Below are positions 1 through 7,977 of a DNA stretch of 64,000 bases, piece by piece. A program made the translations under genes and the position numbers. This DNA is from Gallibacter pasteurianus_A (GTDB lineage Bacteria; Bacillota; Clostridia; Peptostreptococcales; Anaerovoracaceae): assembly GCA_963596005.1 (NCBI GenBank), contig CAVBJF010000002.1, positions 1 to 64,000 on the forward strand, in the 5' to 3' direction. The notes under the pieces were generated by a model. The model saw only the letters and a list, made by a program, of their open reading frames with translations, searched no databases and was not told the DNA's origin. Positions within the stretch are counted from its first letter, which is position 1. Each line of letters starts with the position of its first letter.

Positions 1-103
1 AAAGCCATAATAAATAAAGATAAATAGCAAAAAGTATTTCTATATGCTAAAAAAACTAACTCCTAAAAAGGCGGATAGCAAGTAGCTATCTGCCTTTTGC
101 TTT
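1..103 (+). ncRNA. 3' part of a putative small-RNA family member (copy 1), truncated by the window start
   Basis: This stretch has no plausible gene and ends in a strong intrinsic terminator. It resembles 33843-33934 in two blocks. The first is an AAAGCCA-yAAyAAA type start (bases 1-25), and the second is the last 47 bases (57-103), which match 33888-33934 at 41 of 47 positions. The other copy follows its own promoter, so this is probably the 3' portion of the same RNA family. It could instead be only the 3' UTR of an upstream gene. The promoter would lie outside the window. Confidence 0.4.
57..103 (+). repeat. 47-bp dispersed repeat, copy 1 (TAACTCC box plus hairpin)
   Basis: A TAACTCC box is followed by an A run, a 10-bp hairpin (GGCGGATAGC / GCTATCTGCC, loop AAGTA) and TTTTGCTTT. 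Copy 2 is at 33888-33934. Six positions differ. One stem pair changes from A-T to G-C on both sides and another changes from G-U to A-U, so the structure is kept. Confidence 0.75.
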
Positions 104-107
104 CTTT
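65..107 (+). terminator. Intrinsic terminator upstream of radA
   Basis: The arms AAAAGGCGGATAGC and GCTATCTGCCTTTT form a stem of about 14 bp with one G-U pair and a 5-base loop, followed by TTTTGCTTTCTTT. It ends the transcription unit that enters from the left, so radA needs its own promoter. Confidence 0.8.
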
Positions 108-142
108 AAGTAAAAGGAGCTTGTTTATTCTACGAATACTGA

Positions 143-171
143 TTGACAGTGGAGCAGAGAAGGAGTAATAT
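143..171 (+). promoter_or_regulatory. Sigma-A promoter of radA
   Basis: TTGACA (143-148) is separated by 17 bases from TAATAT (166-171). The predicted start of transcription is near 178, so the SOS-like palindrome at 180-191 overlaps it. Confidence 0.65.
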
Positions 172-179
172 ATAAAAAA

Positions 180-191
180 GAACAAATGTTC
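180..191 (+). promoter_or_regulatory. Putative LexA/SOS box on radA
   Basis: GAACAAATGTTC is a perfect GAAC-N4-GTTC inverted repeat, the core of the Gram-positive LexA (DinR) operator. It lies just downstream of the -10 element, between promoter and ribosome binding site, which is a repressing position. SOS control of radA is therefore inferred; lexA is not in the window. Confidence 0.55.
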
Positions 192-206
192 TCAAAAGGA
201 GAAAGT

Positions 207-1589
207 ATGGCTAAAAAAAATAAAACAGTATTTGTGTGCCAGGAGTGCGGATACGAAACTTCAAAATGGATGGGACAGTGCATATGCGGAGCTTGGAATT
301 CCTTTGTTGAGGAACGAGTGATAGATGGCACCGGCGATCCGAGAAGAAGAACAGGCAATATAAACAGTAAAATAAATAAAGCAAGCAAACTTGCCGATGT
401 TACCGAAAATACTCAAGCGAGGATAAAAACAGGTATAAATGAGCTTGACCGCGTTCTTGGGGGAGGTATCGTAAAAAGTTCGCTCACACTTATATCAGGC
501 GAACCCGGGATAGGAAAGTCGACCCTTTTGATGCAGACGGCAGATAATATTTCAAAGTCTGACAAGAGAGTTTTATATGTTTCCGGTGAAGAATCACAGA
601 TGCAATTAAAGATGCGAGCGGATCGTATTTGCGATGGTATAAGCGACAACTTCATGGTACTTGCAGAAACAAATATCGAAAATATATTTGAGTGTGCAAA
701 TGCTATGAAAGCGGAGTTTATGATAGTAGATTCTATTCAAACTATTTATTCTTCGGTTTTTGATACGGCGGCAGGCAGCGTATCGCAAGTCAGAGCGTGT
801 GGCAATGAGCTGATGCGACTTGCAAAGTCACATGGTATAGCGATATTTATCGTTGCACATGTTACAAAAAACGGTGAGTTAGCAGGGCCAAAGATTGTAG
901 AGCATTTAGTAGATTGCGTGTTGCACTTTGCAGGTGAACGAAACCAAGAATTGCGCATTTTAAGAGCATATAAAAACAGATTTGGCACGACAAGCGAGAT
1001 AGGCGCATTTGAAATGACGCAGGATGGTCTAAAGCAGATTGAAAATTTGTCAAAGACTTTTCTTGAAGAAACAGAGAGTAGCAGACAGGGCTCTACAATA
1101 TCCGCTGTTTACGAAGGGAGCAGACCGCTTCTTTTAGAAATACAGGCTCTTACGGCGACGACAAATCTTGGATTCCCAAGGAGAACTGCGATAGGAGTGG
1201 ATTTGTCGAGATTAAATATGATAATAGCTGTATTGGAGCGTAAAGTGGGACTTTCCTTAACAAATCAGGATATTTATGTCAATGTAGTGGGTGGATTTAG
1301 ACTAGATGGTACATACACTGACCTTAGCGTTGCCATGTCGGTCTATTCGTCATATAGAGATAAAAAACCATCGCCCAATACGATTGTCGTAGGTGAAATA
1401 GGTCTTACGGGAGAAATACGAGCAGTCCGGCATGCGGACAAAATAGTAAAAGAGGCTAGCCGTATGGGATTTGCAAAAATAATACTCCCAAAAGCAAATG
1501 CTAAAAAATTAGCAAAGCCTGAGGGAGCGACTCTTCAAATTATAGGGGTTAGTGAGATAAGTGATGCAATTCGTGCTTTCTTTCTTTGA
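207..1589 (+). CDS. radA: DNA repair protein RadA (Sms), RecA-like branch-migration ATPase
   Basis: RadA is a RecA-like DNA-dependent ATPase that acts with RecA in branch migration during recombinational repair. The 460-residue product starts with a cysteine zinc finger (C11, C14, C25, C27). A RecA-type core follows with Walker A GEPGIGKST at about 98-106 and the RadA-specific KNRFG motif at about 256-260. The C-terminal part is a Lon-protease-like domain with no sign of a working protease. I chose ATG 207 because AAAGGAG lies 6 bases upstream; an in-frame ATG at 186 lacks a site and lies in the SOS-like palindrome. The second zinc-finger pair is C-x-C rather than the usual C-x2-C. The 3' end overlaps the convergent histidine kinase gene by 41 bp. 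Confidence 0.96.
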   Translation: MAKKNKTVFVCQECGYETSKWMGQCICGAWNSFVEERVIDGTGDPRRRTGNINSKINKASKLADVTENTQARIKTGINELDRVLGGGIVKSSLTLISGEPGIGKSTLLMQTADNISKSDKRVLYVSGEESQMQLKMRADRICDGISDNFMVLAETNIENIFECANAMKAEFMIVDSIQTIYSSVFDTAAGSVSQVRACGNELMRLAKSHGIAIFIVAHVTKNGELAGPKIVEHLVDCVLHFAGERNQELRILRAYKNRFGTTSEIGAFEMTQDGLKQIENLSKTFLEETESSRQGSTISAVYEGSRPLLLEIQALTATTNLGFPRRTAIGVDLSRLNMIIAVLERKVGLSLTNQDIYVNVVGGFRLDGTYTDLSVAMSVYSSYRDKKPSPNTIVVGEIGLTGEIRAVRHADKIVKEASRMGFAKIILPKANAKKLAKPEGATLQIIGVSEISDAIRAFFL

Positions 1590-3006
1590 TTTTTGGCGAG
1601 ACTTCAAGCTCAAACCAAAAGGTTGTACCGCGATTGATCTTGCTTTCGGCACCAAATCGTGCGTTGTGAGCTACTAAGATTTCTTTCACGATAGATAGAC
1701 CAAGACCTGAGCTCTTTTGAGAACGGATGTGATTTGTACTCGACTTATAGTAGCGTTCCCAGATATATGGCAGCTCGTTTGGTTTAATTCCCTGACCATG
1801 ATCGATAATCTCACAGTGCACGCGCTTACCCCATTTTTTGACATTGATAAAGATTTTTTTATCCTCACCACAGTATTTCACGGCATTAGAAAGTAAATTG
1901 GCGATAACCTGCTGTATTCTTTCGTGATCGCCAAGAACTTGTGCATCTTGCTTGCAGTTAAAAGTTATATGGTAACCCTCATTTTTACATAAAATCGCGT
2001 AAGGCTGTAATGCGGAGAGGAACAGATCTTTTATGCTAAATGTTTCAATATTTAGCTCAAGAGTGCCGGCTTGTACATCCGATAGTGTCATTATGTCGTT
2101 TACAAGATTATTTAATCTATCGGCTTCATCTATTATAACTTGCAGGTGAGCATTTCTTTTTTCCGGATTGTCACCGGATAGATCGCGTATCATTTCTGCG
2201 TACGATTTAACCATAGTTAATGGCGTTCTCAAATCGTGCGAAACATTTGCGATAATGTCGTGCTGCAATTTTGAAGATTTTTCGAGTTCAACAGATGTCT
2301 TGTTTAGGGCTTGTGCGAGATCATTTACTTCAGAGTAAGAATAGTTAGCTGGGAATGTTATGCCATATTCACCTTTTGCAAGTAAACCTGCTTTTTTAGT
2401 CAGATCCCTTATCGGCCTTGAAATACGCATCGATGTATATAGCGCAAAGATAATGCCAAGGCAAAGAGAAACAAGCGTGATATATACGAGCTGATTGCTT
2501 AAAATTTCAACGGTCGAACTCACAGGATAGAGCGGAGATAAAAAATACATTGAAGTTGTGCGCGAAGCATCAAGATAGCACGCATATACCCAAGTTTCAC
2601 GCCTGGTTGGTTCTGTTACGAGGGTTAGAGCTATGCTACTTTTGTTTTCGGCCAGTCCTGTAAGAGACTCTTTTGCCTGCGCAATTTCAGCGGTATAAGC
2701 CTTTAGTTGCTCGCCGGAAGAAAAGAGAATCTTACCATTTGATTCGATTTGTACAAATGTATCATCGCTGTCCAGAGTTTTCTTAACAGTAGAAAAAAAT
2801 GCAGTTAAGTCATCCGAATTAGTCTTATAAGCATTTGTGAGTATTGCTGCCTTTTTTTCTGAATTTGAGATTTTCATCTTGTCATAATAATTGTTAAATA
2901 AAAAGACTTGCAAAAACCAGTTGAGAAATAAAATAATTAGAATAGTTATGAGTACATATATCCATATTTTGAACCGTATGCTTTTAAAATTTAGATCGAA
3001 TTTCAA
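1549..3006 (-). CDS. Sensor histidine kinase, HAMP type
   Basis: This 485-residue membrane sensor kinase probably phosphorylates the response regulator encoded just upstream. Membrane segments lie at about 13-36 and 172-192 and enclose an extracytoplasmic sensor region of roughly 135 residues. A HAMP linker (about 193-245) is followed by a HisKA domain with phospho-acceptor His257 in SHDLRTP and a HATPase_c domain (N box LLSNAVKY, G1 DHGQGI, G2 SSGLGLSIV). Translation appears to begin at TTG 3006, with GGGAGG 12 bases upstream, a rather long spacing; no nearer start is in frame. The gap to the regulator gene is 28 bp, so the pair forms an operon. The stimulus is unknown. Confidence 0.93.
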   Translation of the reverse strand: MKFDLNFKSIRFKIWIYVLITILIILFLNWFLQVFLFNNYYDKMKISNSEKKAAILTNAYKTNSDDLTAFFSTVKKTLDSDDTFVQIESNGKILFSSGEQLKAYTAEIAQAKESLTGLAENKSSIALTLVTEPTRRETWVYACYLDASRTTSMYFLSPLYPVSSTVEILSNQLVYITLVSLCLGIIFALYTSMRISRPIRDLTKKAGLLAKGEYGITFPANYSYSEVNDLAQALNKTSVELEKSSKLQHDIIANVSHDLRTPLTMVKSYAEMIRDLSGDNPEKRNAHLQVIIDEADRLNNLVNDIMTLSDVQAGTLELNIETFSIKDLFLSALQPYAILCKNEGYHITFNCKQDAQVLGDHERIQQVIANLLSNAVKYCGEDKKIFINVKKWGKRVHCEIIDHGQGIKPNELPYIWERYYKSSTNHIRSQKSSGLGLSIVKEILVAHNARFGAESKINRGTTFWFELEVSPKIKERKHELHHLSH

Positions 3007-3034
3007 GCCTATGACCTGCCTCCCGTAAAATTAG

Positions 3035-3727
3035 TTAAATTTCGAATTTATAACCTACACCGCGTAATGTTTTGATGAAATCCCTATATGGGCCGATGTG
3101 GTTGCGAAGATTTTTGATATGTGTATCGATTGTCCTGTCGTCGCCAAAAAAGTCATATCCCCAAATTTCTTCAAGTAGAGTTTCTCTGGCAAGAGCGACA
3201 TTTTGATTATCGACAAGAAGACAAAGCAAGTCAAACTCCTTAGGTGTGAGCTCGATTCTTTCTCCATCTACCCAGACATCATGTCCACGCCTGTCAATCT
3301 TAAGTCCGCTAAATGTTTGTATATCAGCTTTAGCTTCCTGCTTTGATGAGGCATTAGCATTATCTCCACTATGCCTTGCTATGATGGCGTTTATACGAGC
3401 AATAAGAACTTTAGGACTAAATGGTTTTACAACATAGTCGTCTATACCGAGTTCAAAACCAAACAATTTATCATATTCTTCATTTCGTGCGGAAAGCAAA
3501 ATTATAGGTGTGTTTTTTATTTTACGGATTTCCTTACAAGCACTGTATCCATCAAGCTTTGGCATCATAATATCCATAACGATGATGTCGTAATCTTTTT
3601 TTGATGCAAGCAAAACGGCTTCTTCGCCATCCGCGGCTTCGTCAACCTCAAAATTATTGAATTCCGCATATTCTCTTATAACTAATCGAATATTTTTTTC
3701 GTCATCGACTACGAGTAATTTATTCAT
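3035..3727 (-). CDS. OmpR/PhoB-family response regulator
   Basis: This 230-residue DNA-binding regulator has an N-terminal receiver domain (acidic pair at about 8-9, phospho-acceptor Asp52 in VMDIMMP, conserved Lys in VVKPFSP) and a C-terminal winged helix ending in the usual TLRGVGYKFE. I placed the start at ATG 3727 because AGGAGG lies 6 bases upstream; an in-frame TTG two codons earlier is less likely. It is the first gene of the two-component operon and diverges from the copper ATPase gene, but nothing in the sequence ties it to metal control. A TATAAT at 3750-3755 on the minus strand may be its -10 element. Confidence 0.95.
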   Translation of the reverse strand: MNKLLVVDDEKNIRLVIREYAEFNNFEVDEAADGEEAVLLASKKDYDIIVMDIMMPKLDGYSACKEIRKIKNTPIILLSARNEEYDKLFGFELGIDDYVVKPFSPKVLIARINAIIARHSGDNANASSKQEAKADIQTFSGLKIDRRGHDVWVDGERIELTPKEFDLLCLLVDNQNVALARETLLEEIWGYDFFGDDRTIDTHIKNLRNHIGPYRDFIKTLRGVGYKFEI

Positions 3728-3852
3728 AAACAACCTCCTGTTTTATATGATTATAGCATATTTTATTGATAAAAAAATCTTTTTGGTGTAGATTAGTAAT
3801 AGATGTTAGGCAAGGGTAACTTGTAATATAAAGATAAAAATCGGAGGTAAAA

Positions 3853-6165
3853 GTGAAAAAAGAAAGATTTGATGTTACCGGGATGTCGTGTTCGGCTTGC
3901 TCTGCGCGTGTAGAAAAAGCAGTTTCCGCGCTTTCGGGGACAAGCGAGGTGACTGTTAATTTGCTGAAAAACAGCATGGATGTAACATTTGATGAAAGCC
4001 TTACAACTGATGAGATAATAAAGACAGTTAAAAAAGCGGGCTATGGTGCCAAACTACAAAAGAACAAAAGCGAAAGGGGCATTGTGGCAGATGAAAAAAC
4101 GGGGAATATTGCGGTTGATATGGCCGAATCAGAAATAAAAAATATGAAAAAAAGGTTGATAATATCAATAATTTTCACGCTTCCCATCTTTTGTATCCAT
4201 ATGGGTTTTATGGCGGTGAAGATGCCGAGTGCGGAAGCGCTGCTTTCAATTGAAATCTTACAGTTAGTGCTGCTTATCCCTGTGGTTGTTGTAAATTTTA
4301 AATTTTATAGCATAGGAATAAAAAGCCTGCTTCAAAGAGCTCCAAATATGGATTCGCTTGTGGCAACAGGCTCGGGTGCGGCTATCATATACAGCTTATA
4401 TATGATGTGTGGCAGCCTGTTTGCCTTTGCAAAAGGAGACATGGTTGCTTTCCACGAGGGCGCGATGGATTTGTATTTCGAATCGGCGGCTATGATTTTG
4501 ACGCTTGTAACTCTTGGCAAGTACTTTGAAGCTAGGGCGAAAGGCAAAACATCACAGGCGATAACCAAACTGATAGATCTGGCGCCAAAAACAGCAACTG
4601 TCATCAGAAACGGCGTTGAGGAGATAATTCCGGCAGAAGATGTGGTAAAAGGAGATATTATTATCGTAAAAGCCGGTGAGACCATTCCGGCCGATGGGAG
4701 ATTGCAAAGCGGTACAGGGTCGGTTGATGAATCTGCGATAACGGGAGAGTCTGTGCCGGTTGAGAAAAAAGAGGGCGACAAGCTGATTGGAGCAACTGTA
4801 AATACGAGCGGATATTTTACGATGATAGCAGAAAAAGTTGGAGATGAGACGGCACTTGCGCAGATAGTAAGGCTTGTTGATGATGCTACATCATCAAAAG
4901 CACCGATAGCAAATTTGGCAGACAAAATCAGCGGTGTGTTCGTACCTATAGTTATGTTGATAGCTGTTACTTCATTTGCTATTTGGATGGTTCTTGGAAA
5001 AGGAGTAGAGTTCGCTCTCACTATGGGTGTTTCTGTCCTTGTGATTTCATGCCCGTGTGCGCTCGGCCTTGCAACGCCGACAGCTATCATGGTAGGCACT
5101 GGGAAAGGGGCAACAAACGGTATACTTGTAAAAACAGCAGAAGCTCTTCAAATGGCGCAGTCCGTGGATGTTGTGGTCCTTGATAAAACAGGCACAGTAA
5201 CAGAAGGAAAGCCAAAAGTTACGGACGTGATTTGCAGGAATGGCATAAACGAGGAGGTGCTTTTATCCATAGCATATTCAATAGAAAACCTATCTGAGCA
5301 TCCACTTGGTAATGCGATAGTTGAACATGCAAAAGAGAGAAGTACTCCTAAGATGTATGTGGAAGAGTTTTCGCAAATTGCAGGACAAGGGTTAAGAGCT
5401 GTAATAGATGGTGAAGTTTGTCTTGCCGGGAATAAAAAGCTATTAGACGAAAATAAGATAATAACTGATGATGAAGATACAGTAACTATTATAAAAAAGG
5501 CAGAGGAACTTGCTATACTGGGTAAAACGCCTATGTTTTTCGTATTGCGCGACAAGCTGATTGGAGCTATAGCTGTAGCTGACGTGGTAAAGGAAACAAG
5601 CAGAGCAGCGGTGGCAGAGCTAAAGGCTATGGGCATCGAAGTTGTAATGCTGACAGGCGATAACGAGAGGACGGCAAAGGCGATAGCAGACCAGGTGGGT
5701 ATAGAAAATGTTATATCGCAAGTTTTGCCTCAGGACAAAGCCTCGCACATCAAAGAATTGCAAGAAAATGGTAAAAAAATCGCCATGGTGGGCGATGGCA
5801 TAAACGACGCGCCTGCTCTTGCTGTGGCAGATGTCGGTATTGCAATAGGCGCCGGAACAGATATTGCTATGGAATCGGCGGATATCGTTTTGATGAAAAA
5901 TGATCTTCTTGATGTATCGACGGCTTTGCAGCTAAGCAAAAAGGTTATGAGAAACATAAAGCAAAATTTATTCTGGGCATTCATATATAACATAATAGGC
6001 ATTCCCGTTGCGGCAGGAGCTTTTTACGGCGTGCTCGGCTGGAAGTTAAGCCCGATGATAGGCGCAGCTGCAATGAGCTTTAGCTCTGTATGCGTAGTTT
6101 CAAACGCATTGAGGTTGAGGTTTTTCAAACCTAAAAGAAGGATAAAATGTGAGGGAAAAAGCTAA
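3853..6165 (+). CDS. copA: Heavy-metal (copper) translocating P-type ATPase
   Basis: This P1B-type ATPase probably exports Cu(I) across the cytoplasmic membrane at the cost of ATP. The 770-residue protein has one N-terminal HMA domain (GMSCSAC, Cys13 and Cys16), the actuator motif TGES, the membrane CPC motif of copper pumps (400-402), the phosphorylated Asp444 in DKTGT, an HP motif, and GDGINDAPAL. The start is GTG 3853, five bases after GGAGG. CPC together with the GMxCxxC box favours Cu or Ag over Zn or Cd. It stands alone: no copZ or csoR is adjacent, and I found no clear copper operator in the 119-bp upstream gap. Confidence 0.95.
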   Translation: MKKERFDVTGMSCSACSARVEKAVSALSGTSEVTVNLLKNSMDVTFDESLTTDEIIKTVKKAGYGAKLQKNKSERGIVADEKTGNIAVDMAESEIKNMKKRLIISIIFTLPIFCIHMGFMAVKMPSAEALLSIEILQLVLLIPVVVVNFKFYSIGIKSLLQRAPNMDSLVATGSGAAIIYSLYMMCGSLFAFAKGDMVAFHEGAMDLYFESAAMILTLVTLGKYFEARAKGKTSQAITKLIDLAPKTATVIRNGVEEIIPAEDVVKGDIIIVKAGETIPADGRLQSGTGSVDESAITGESVPVEKKEGDKLIGATVNTSGYFTMIAEKVGDETALAQIVRLVDDATSSKAPIANLADKISGVFVPIVMLIAVTSFAIWMVLGKGVEFALTMGVSVLVISCPCALGLATPTAIMVGTGKGATNGILVKTAEALQMAQSVDVVVLDKTGTVTEGKPKVTDVICRNGINEEVLLSIAYSIENLSEHPLGNAIVEHAKERSTPKMYVEEFSQIAGQGLRAVIDGEVCLAGNKKLLDENKIITDDEDTVTIIKKAEELAILGKTPMFFVLRDKLIGAIAVADVVKETSRAAVAELKAMGIEVVMLTGDNERTAKAIADQVGIENVISQVLPQDKASHIKELQENGKKIAMVGDGINDAPALAVADVGIAIGAGTDIAMESADIVLMKNDLLDVSTALQLSKKVMRNIKQNLFWAFIYNIIGIPVAAGAFYGVLGWKLSPMIGAAAMSFSSVCVVSNALRLRFFKPKRRIKCEGKS

Positions 6166-6206
6166 GATAATCAGAGGCTTTAAATATTTGCCATACTCAA
6201 CAAAAG

Positions 6207-6236
6207 TTGCAAAAATGCGCAAAAATATGGTATACT
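6207..6236 (+). promoter_or_regulatory. Promoter of carD-ispDF
   Basis: TTGCAA (6207-6212) is separated by 18 bases from TATACT (6231-6236), preceded by TGG (extended -10). A short inverted repeat AGAAGC/GCTTCT lies in the leader before the ribosome binding site. Confidence 0.55.
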
Positions 6237-6280
6237 ATACGCAGAAGCAGTGTGTTTAGAAGCTTCTGGAAGGAGAAAAA

Positions 6281-6751
6281 ATGTATCAGATTGGCGATAA
6301 AATAGTATATCCTATATATGGTGCCGGCACTATCGAAGCTGTAGAGACAAAAGAGATATTGGGACAGAGCCATGACTATTATGTGATAAAGACAAATAGT
6401 AAGATGAAAGTAATGGTACCAATCGAAAAATGCGATGAGGCAGGGATAAGGCATATAGTAGAAGAAGATGCATTAGAAGAGCTTTTTGAAACGTTAAAGG
6501 CGGATTCAAATAAAATGCCGGACAACTGGAACAGGCGATACAGAGAAAATATGGAAAAGATAAAAACAGGTGACATTATGCAAGTTGCAGAGGTTGTGAG
6601 AAATCTTTATAGAGTTGAAAAACAAAAAAATCTGTCAAACGGCGAGAAAAAGATGCTCGAAAAATCAATGTTGATAATATCAAGCGAGGTAGCACTCGTA
6701 AAAAATATTACACAAGAAAAAGCAGAAAAAATGATATGTGAAGTGATCTAA
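6281..6751 (+). CDS. CarD family transcriptional regulator
   Basis: CarD-type proteins bind the RNA polymerase beta subunit and stabilise open complexes at promoters. The 156-residue product starts with the Tudor-like RNA-polymerase-interaction domain (IGDKIVYPIYGAGTI), followed by a helical C-terminal domain. AAGGAG lies 6 bases before ATG 6281. It sits directly upstream of ispD-ispF, an arrangement also seen in other Firmicutes and in Actinobacteria. A 7-bp inverted repeat GAAGTGA/TCACTTC spans its stop codon but has no T run. Confidence 0.92.
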   Translation: MYQIGDKIVYPIYGAGTIEAVETKEILGQSHDYYVIKTNSKMKVMVPIEKCDEAGIRHIVEEDALEELFETLKADSNKMPDNWNRRYRENMEKIKTGDIMQVAEVVRNLYRVEKQKNLSNGEKKMLEKSMLIISSEVALVKNITQEKAEKMICEVI

Positions 6752-6805
6752 GTCACTTCACTTGTTGCATTATTTGCAAAAACAAATTTAAGAGGAAAGC
6801 ATTAG

Positions 6806-7954
6806 ATGTATAAGGGTGCAAAGATCGGCGTTATAATAACATCGGCCGGCACAAGCAGTCGCATGGGGACTAAAATGCCAAAGCAATTTATGATGATAAA
6901 AGGCGAGCCTGTTGTTGCAAAGGCATATAAAGCATTTGCGGCATGCGATATGATAGATAAGATATTTGTTGTAACAGCCGAAGAAATGATGCAGGAATGC
7001 AAAAACAAGATGGTGCCGTATATTCCATCAGAGTATCTTGCAAAGCTTGGAGGCATTGTTTCGGGTGGGAAGGAAAGGCAGGATTCCGTTTTTCATGGGA
7101 TATATGCGCTTAAAAAAAGCAATCCGGAAATCGAATACATACTGATTCATGATGCGGCACGGCCGTTTGTGACAAAAAAAATAATAGAAGATACGGTGAA
7201 GGCTGTTTATGAGCATAAAGCTGCGATAGTTTGCGTCAAGCCAAAAGATACGATAAGGACGGCAGAAGATACGCTTGCAAGGGACAGCTTATATATAGTC
7301 CAGACGCCACAAGCTTTTAGATCAGATATTCTTATTAAAGCATACGAGAAGGCATATAAGGATGGATATTACGGAACCGATGATGCGGGACTTGTTGAGA
7401 GAATAGGTATAAAGCCGGCGCTCGTCGAAGGTGATTATCGCAATATAAAAATTACAACAAGGGAAGATATGCCCACAGAAACTCGCATAGGACACGGATT
7501 CGATGTGCATAGGCTCGTAAGGGGCAGGAAATGCATAATCGGCGGTGTTGATATACCAAGCGAAGTCGGTCTTCTTGGTCATAGCGATGCGGACGTGCTT
7601 CTCCATGCGATAGCTGATGCTATACTTGGTGCGGCGGGGATTGGTGATATTGGAGAACATTTTCCGGATAGCGACGATACATATAAAGATGCCGACAGTT
7701 TGGAGCTTTTACTGCAGGCATATGGTTTAGCAAAGCAACAAGGATATGTCGTTTCAAATATAGATGCGACAGTAATATGCGAAAAGCCAAAGCTTGCACC
7801 ATATAAAGGGAAAATGCAGAAAAATATAGCGGCAGTTCTCGGCGTTGCAGCTACGCAAGTAAATATAAAGGCGACCACAACGGAAAAACTTGGATTTACG
7901 GGCAGAAGCGAGGGAATCGCAGCTGAGGCCGTATGCATATTAAATACAAAGTAA
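6806..7954 (+). CDS. ispDF: Bifunctional IspD-IspF (MEP pathway) fusion enzyme
   Basis: This protein joins two enzymes of the MEP isoprenoid pathway. The first half (about 1-226) is 2-C-methyl-D-erythritol 4-phosphate cytidylyltransferase, with the nucleotide-binding loop SAGTSSRMG...PKQF and HDAARPF. The second half (about 228-382) is 2-C-methyl-D-erythritol 2,4-cyclodiphosphate synthase, with RIGHGFDVHR (metal ligands Asp and His) and GHSDADVLLHA. The total of 382 residues fits one of each domain, and the reading frame is continuous. IspE, the step between them, is not in the window; IspH is found at 54335. The start ATG has AGAGGAAAG upstream. Confidence 0.95.
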   Translation: MYKGAKIGVIITSAGTSSRMGTKMPKQFMMIKGEPVVAKAYKAFAACDMIDKIFVVTAEEMMQECKNKMVPYIPSEYLAKLGGIVSGGKERQDSVFHGIYALKKSNPEIEYILIHDAARPFVTKKIIEDTVKAVYEHKAAIVCVKPKDTIRTAEDTLARDSLYIVQTPQAFRSDILIKAYEKAYKDGYYGTDDAGLVERIGIKPALVEGDYRNIKITTREDMPTETRIGHGFDVHRLVRGRKCIIGGVDIPSEVGLLGHSDADVLLHAIADAILGAAGIGDIGEHFPDSDDTYKDADSLELLLQAYGLAKQQGYVVSNIDATVICEKPKLAPYKGKMQKNIAAVLGVAATQVNIKATTTEKLGFTGRSEGIAAEAVCILNTK

Positions 7955-7977
7955 AGCAAGTATAAGAGAGGTAAAAG

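Noticed and set aside
4332..5099. A 255-residue minus-strand frame inside copA
   Set aside because: It is antisense to the conserved transmembrane and actuator region of copA, lacks a ribosome binding site, and its composition is the mirror of the copA codons.
6740..6759. Inverted repeat GAAGTGA/TCACTTC at the carD stop as a terminator
   Set aside because: There is no T run after the stem, and the next gene follows closely in a conserved arrangement; it may be a weak hairpin only.
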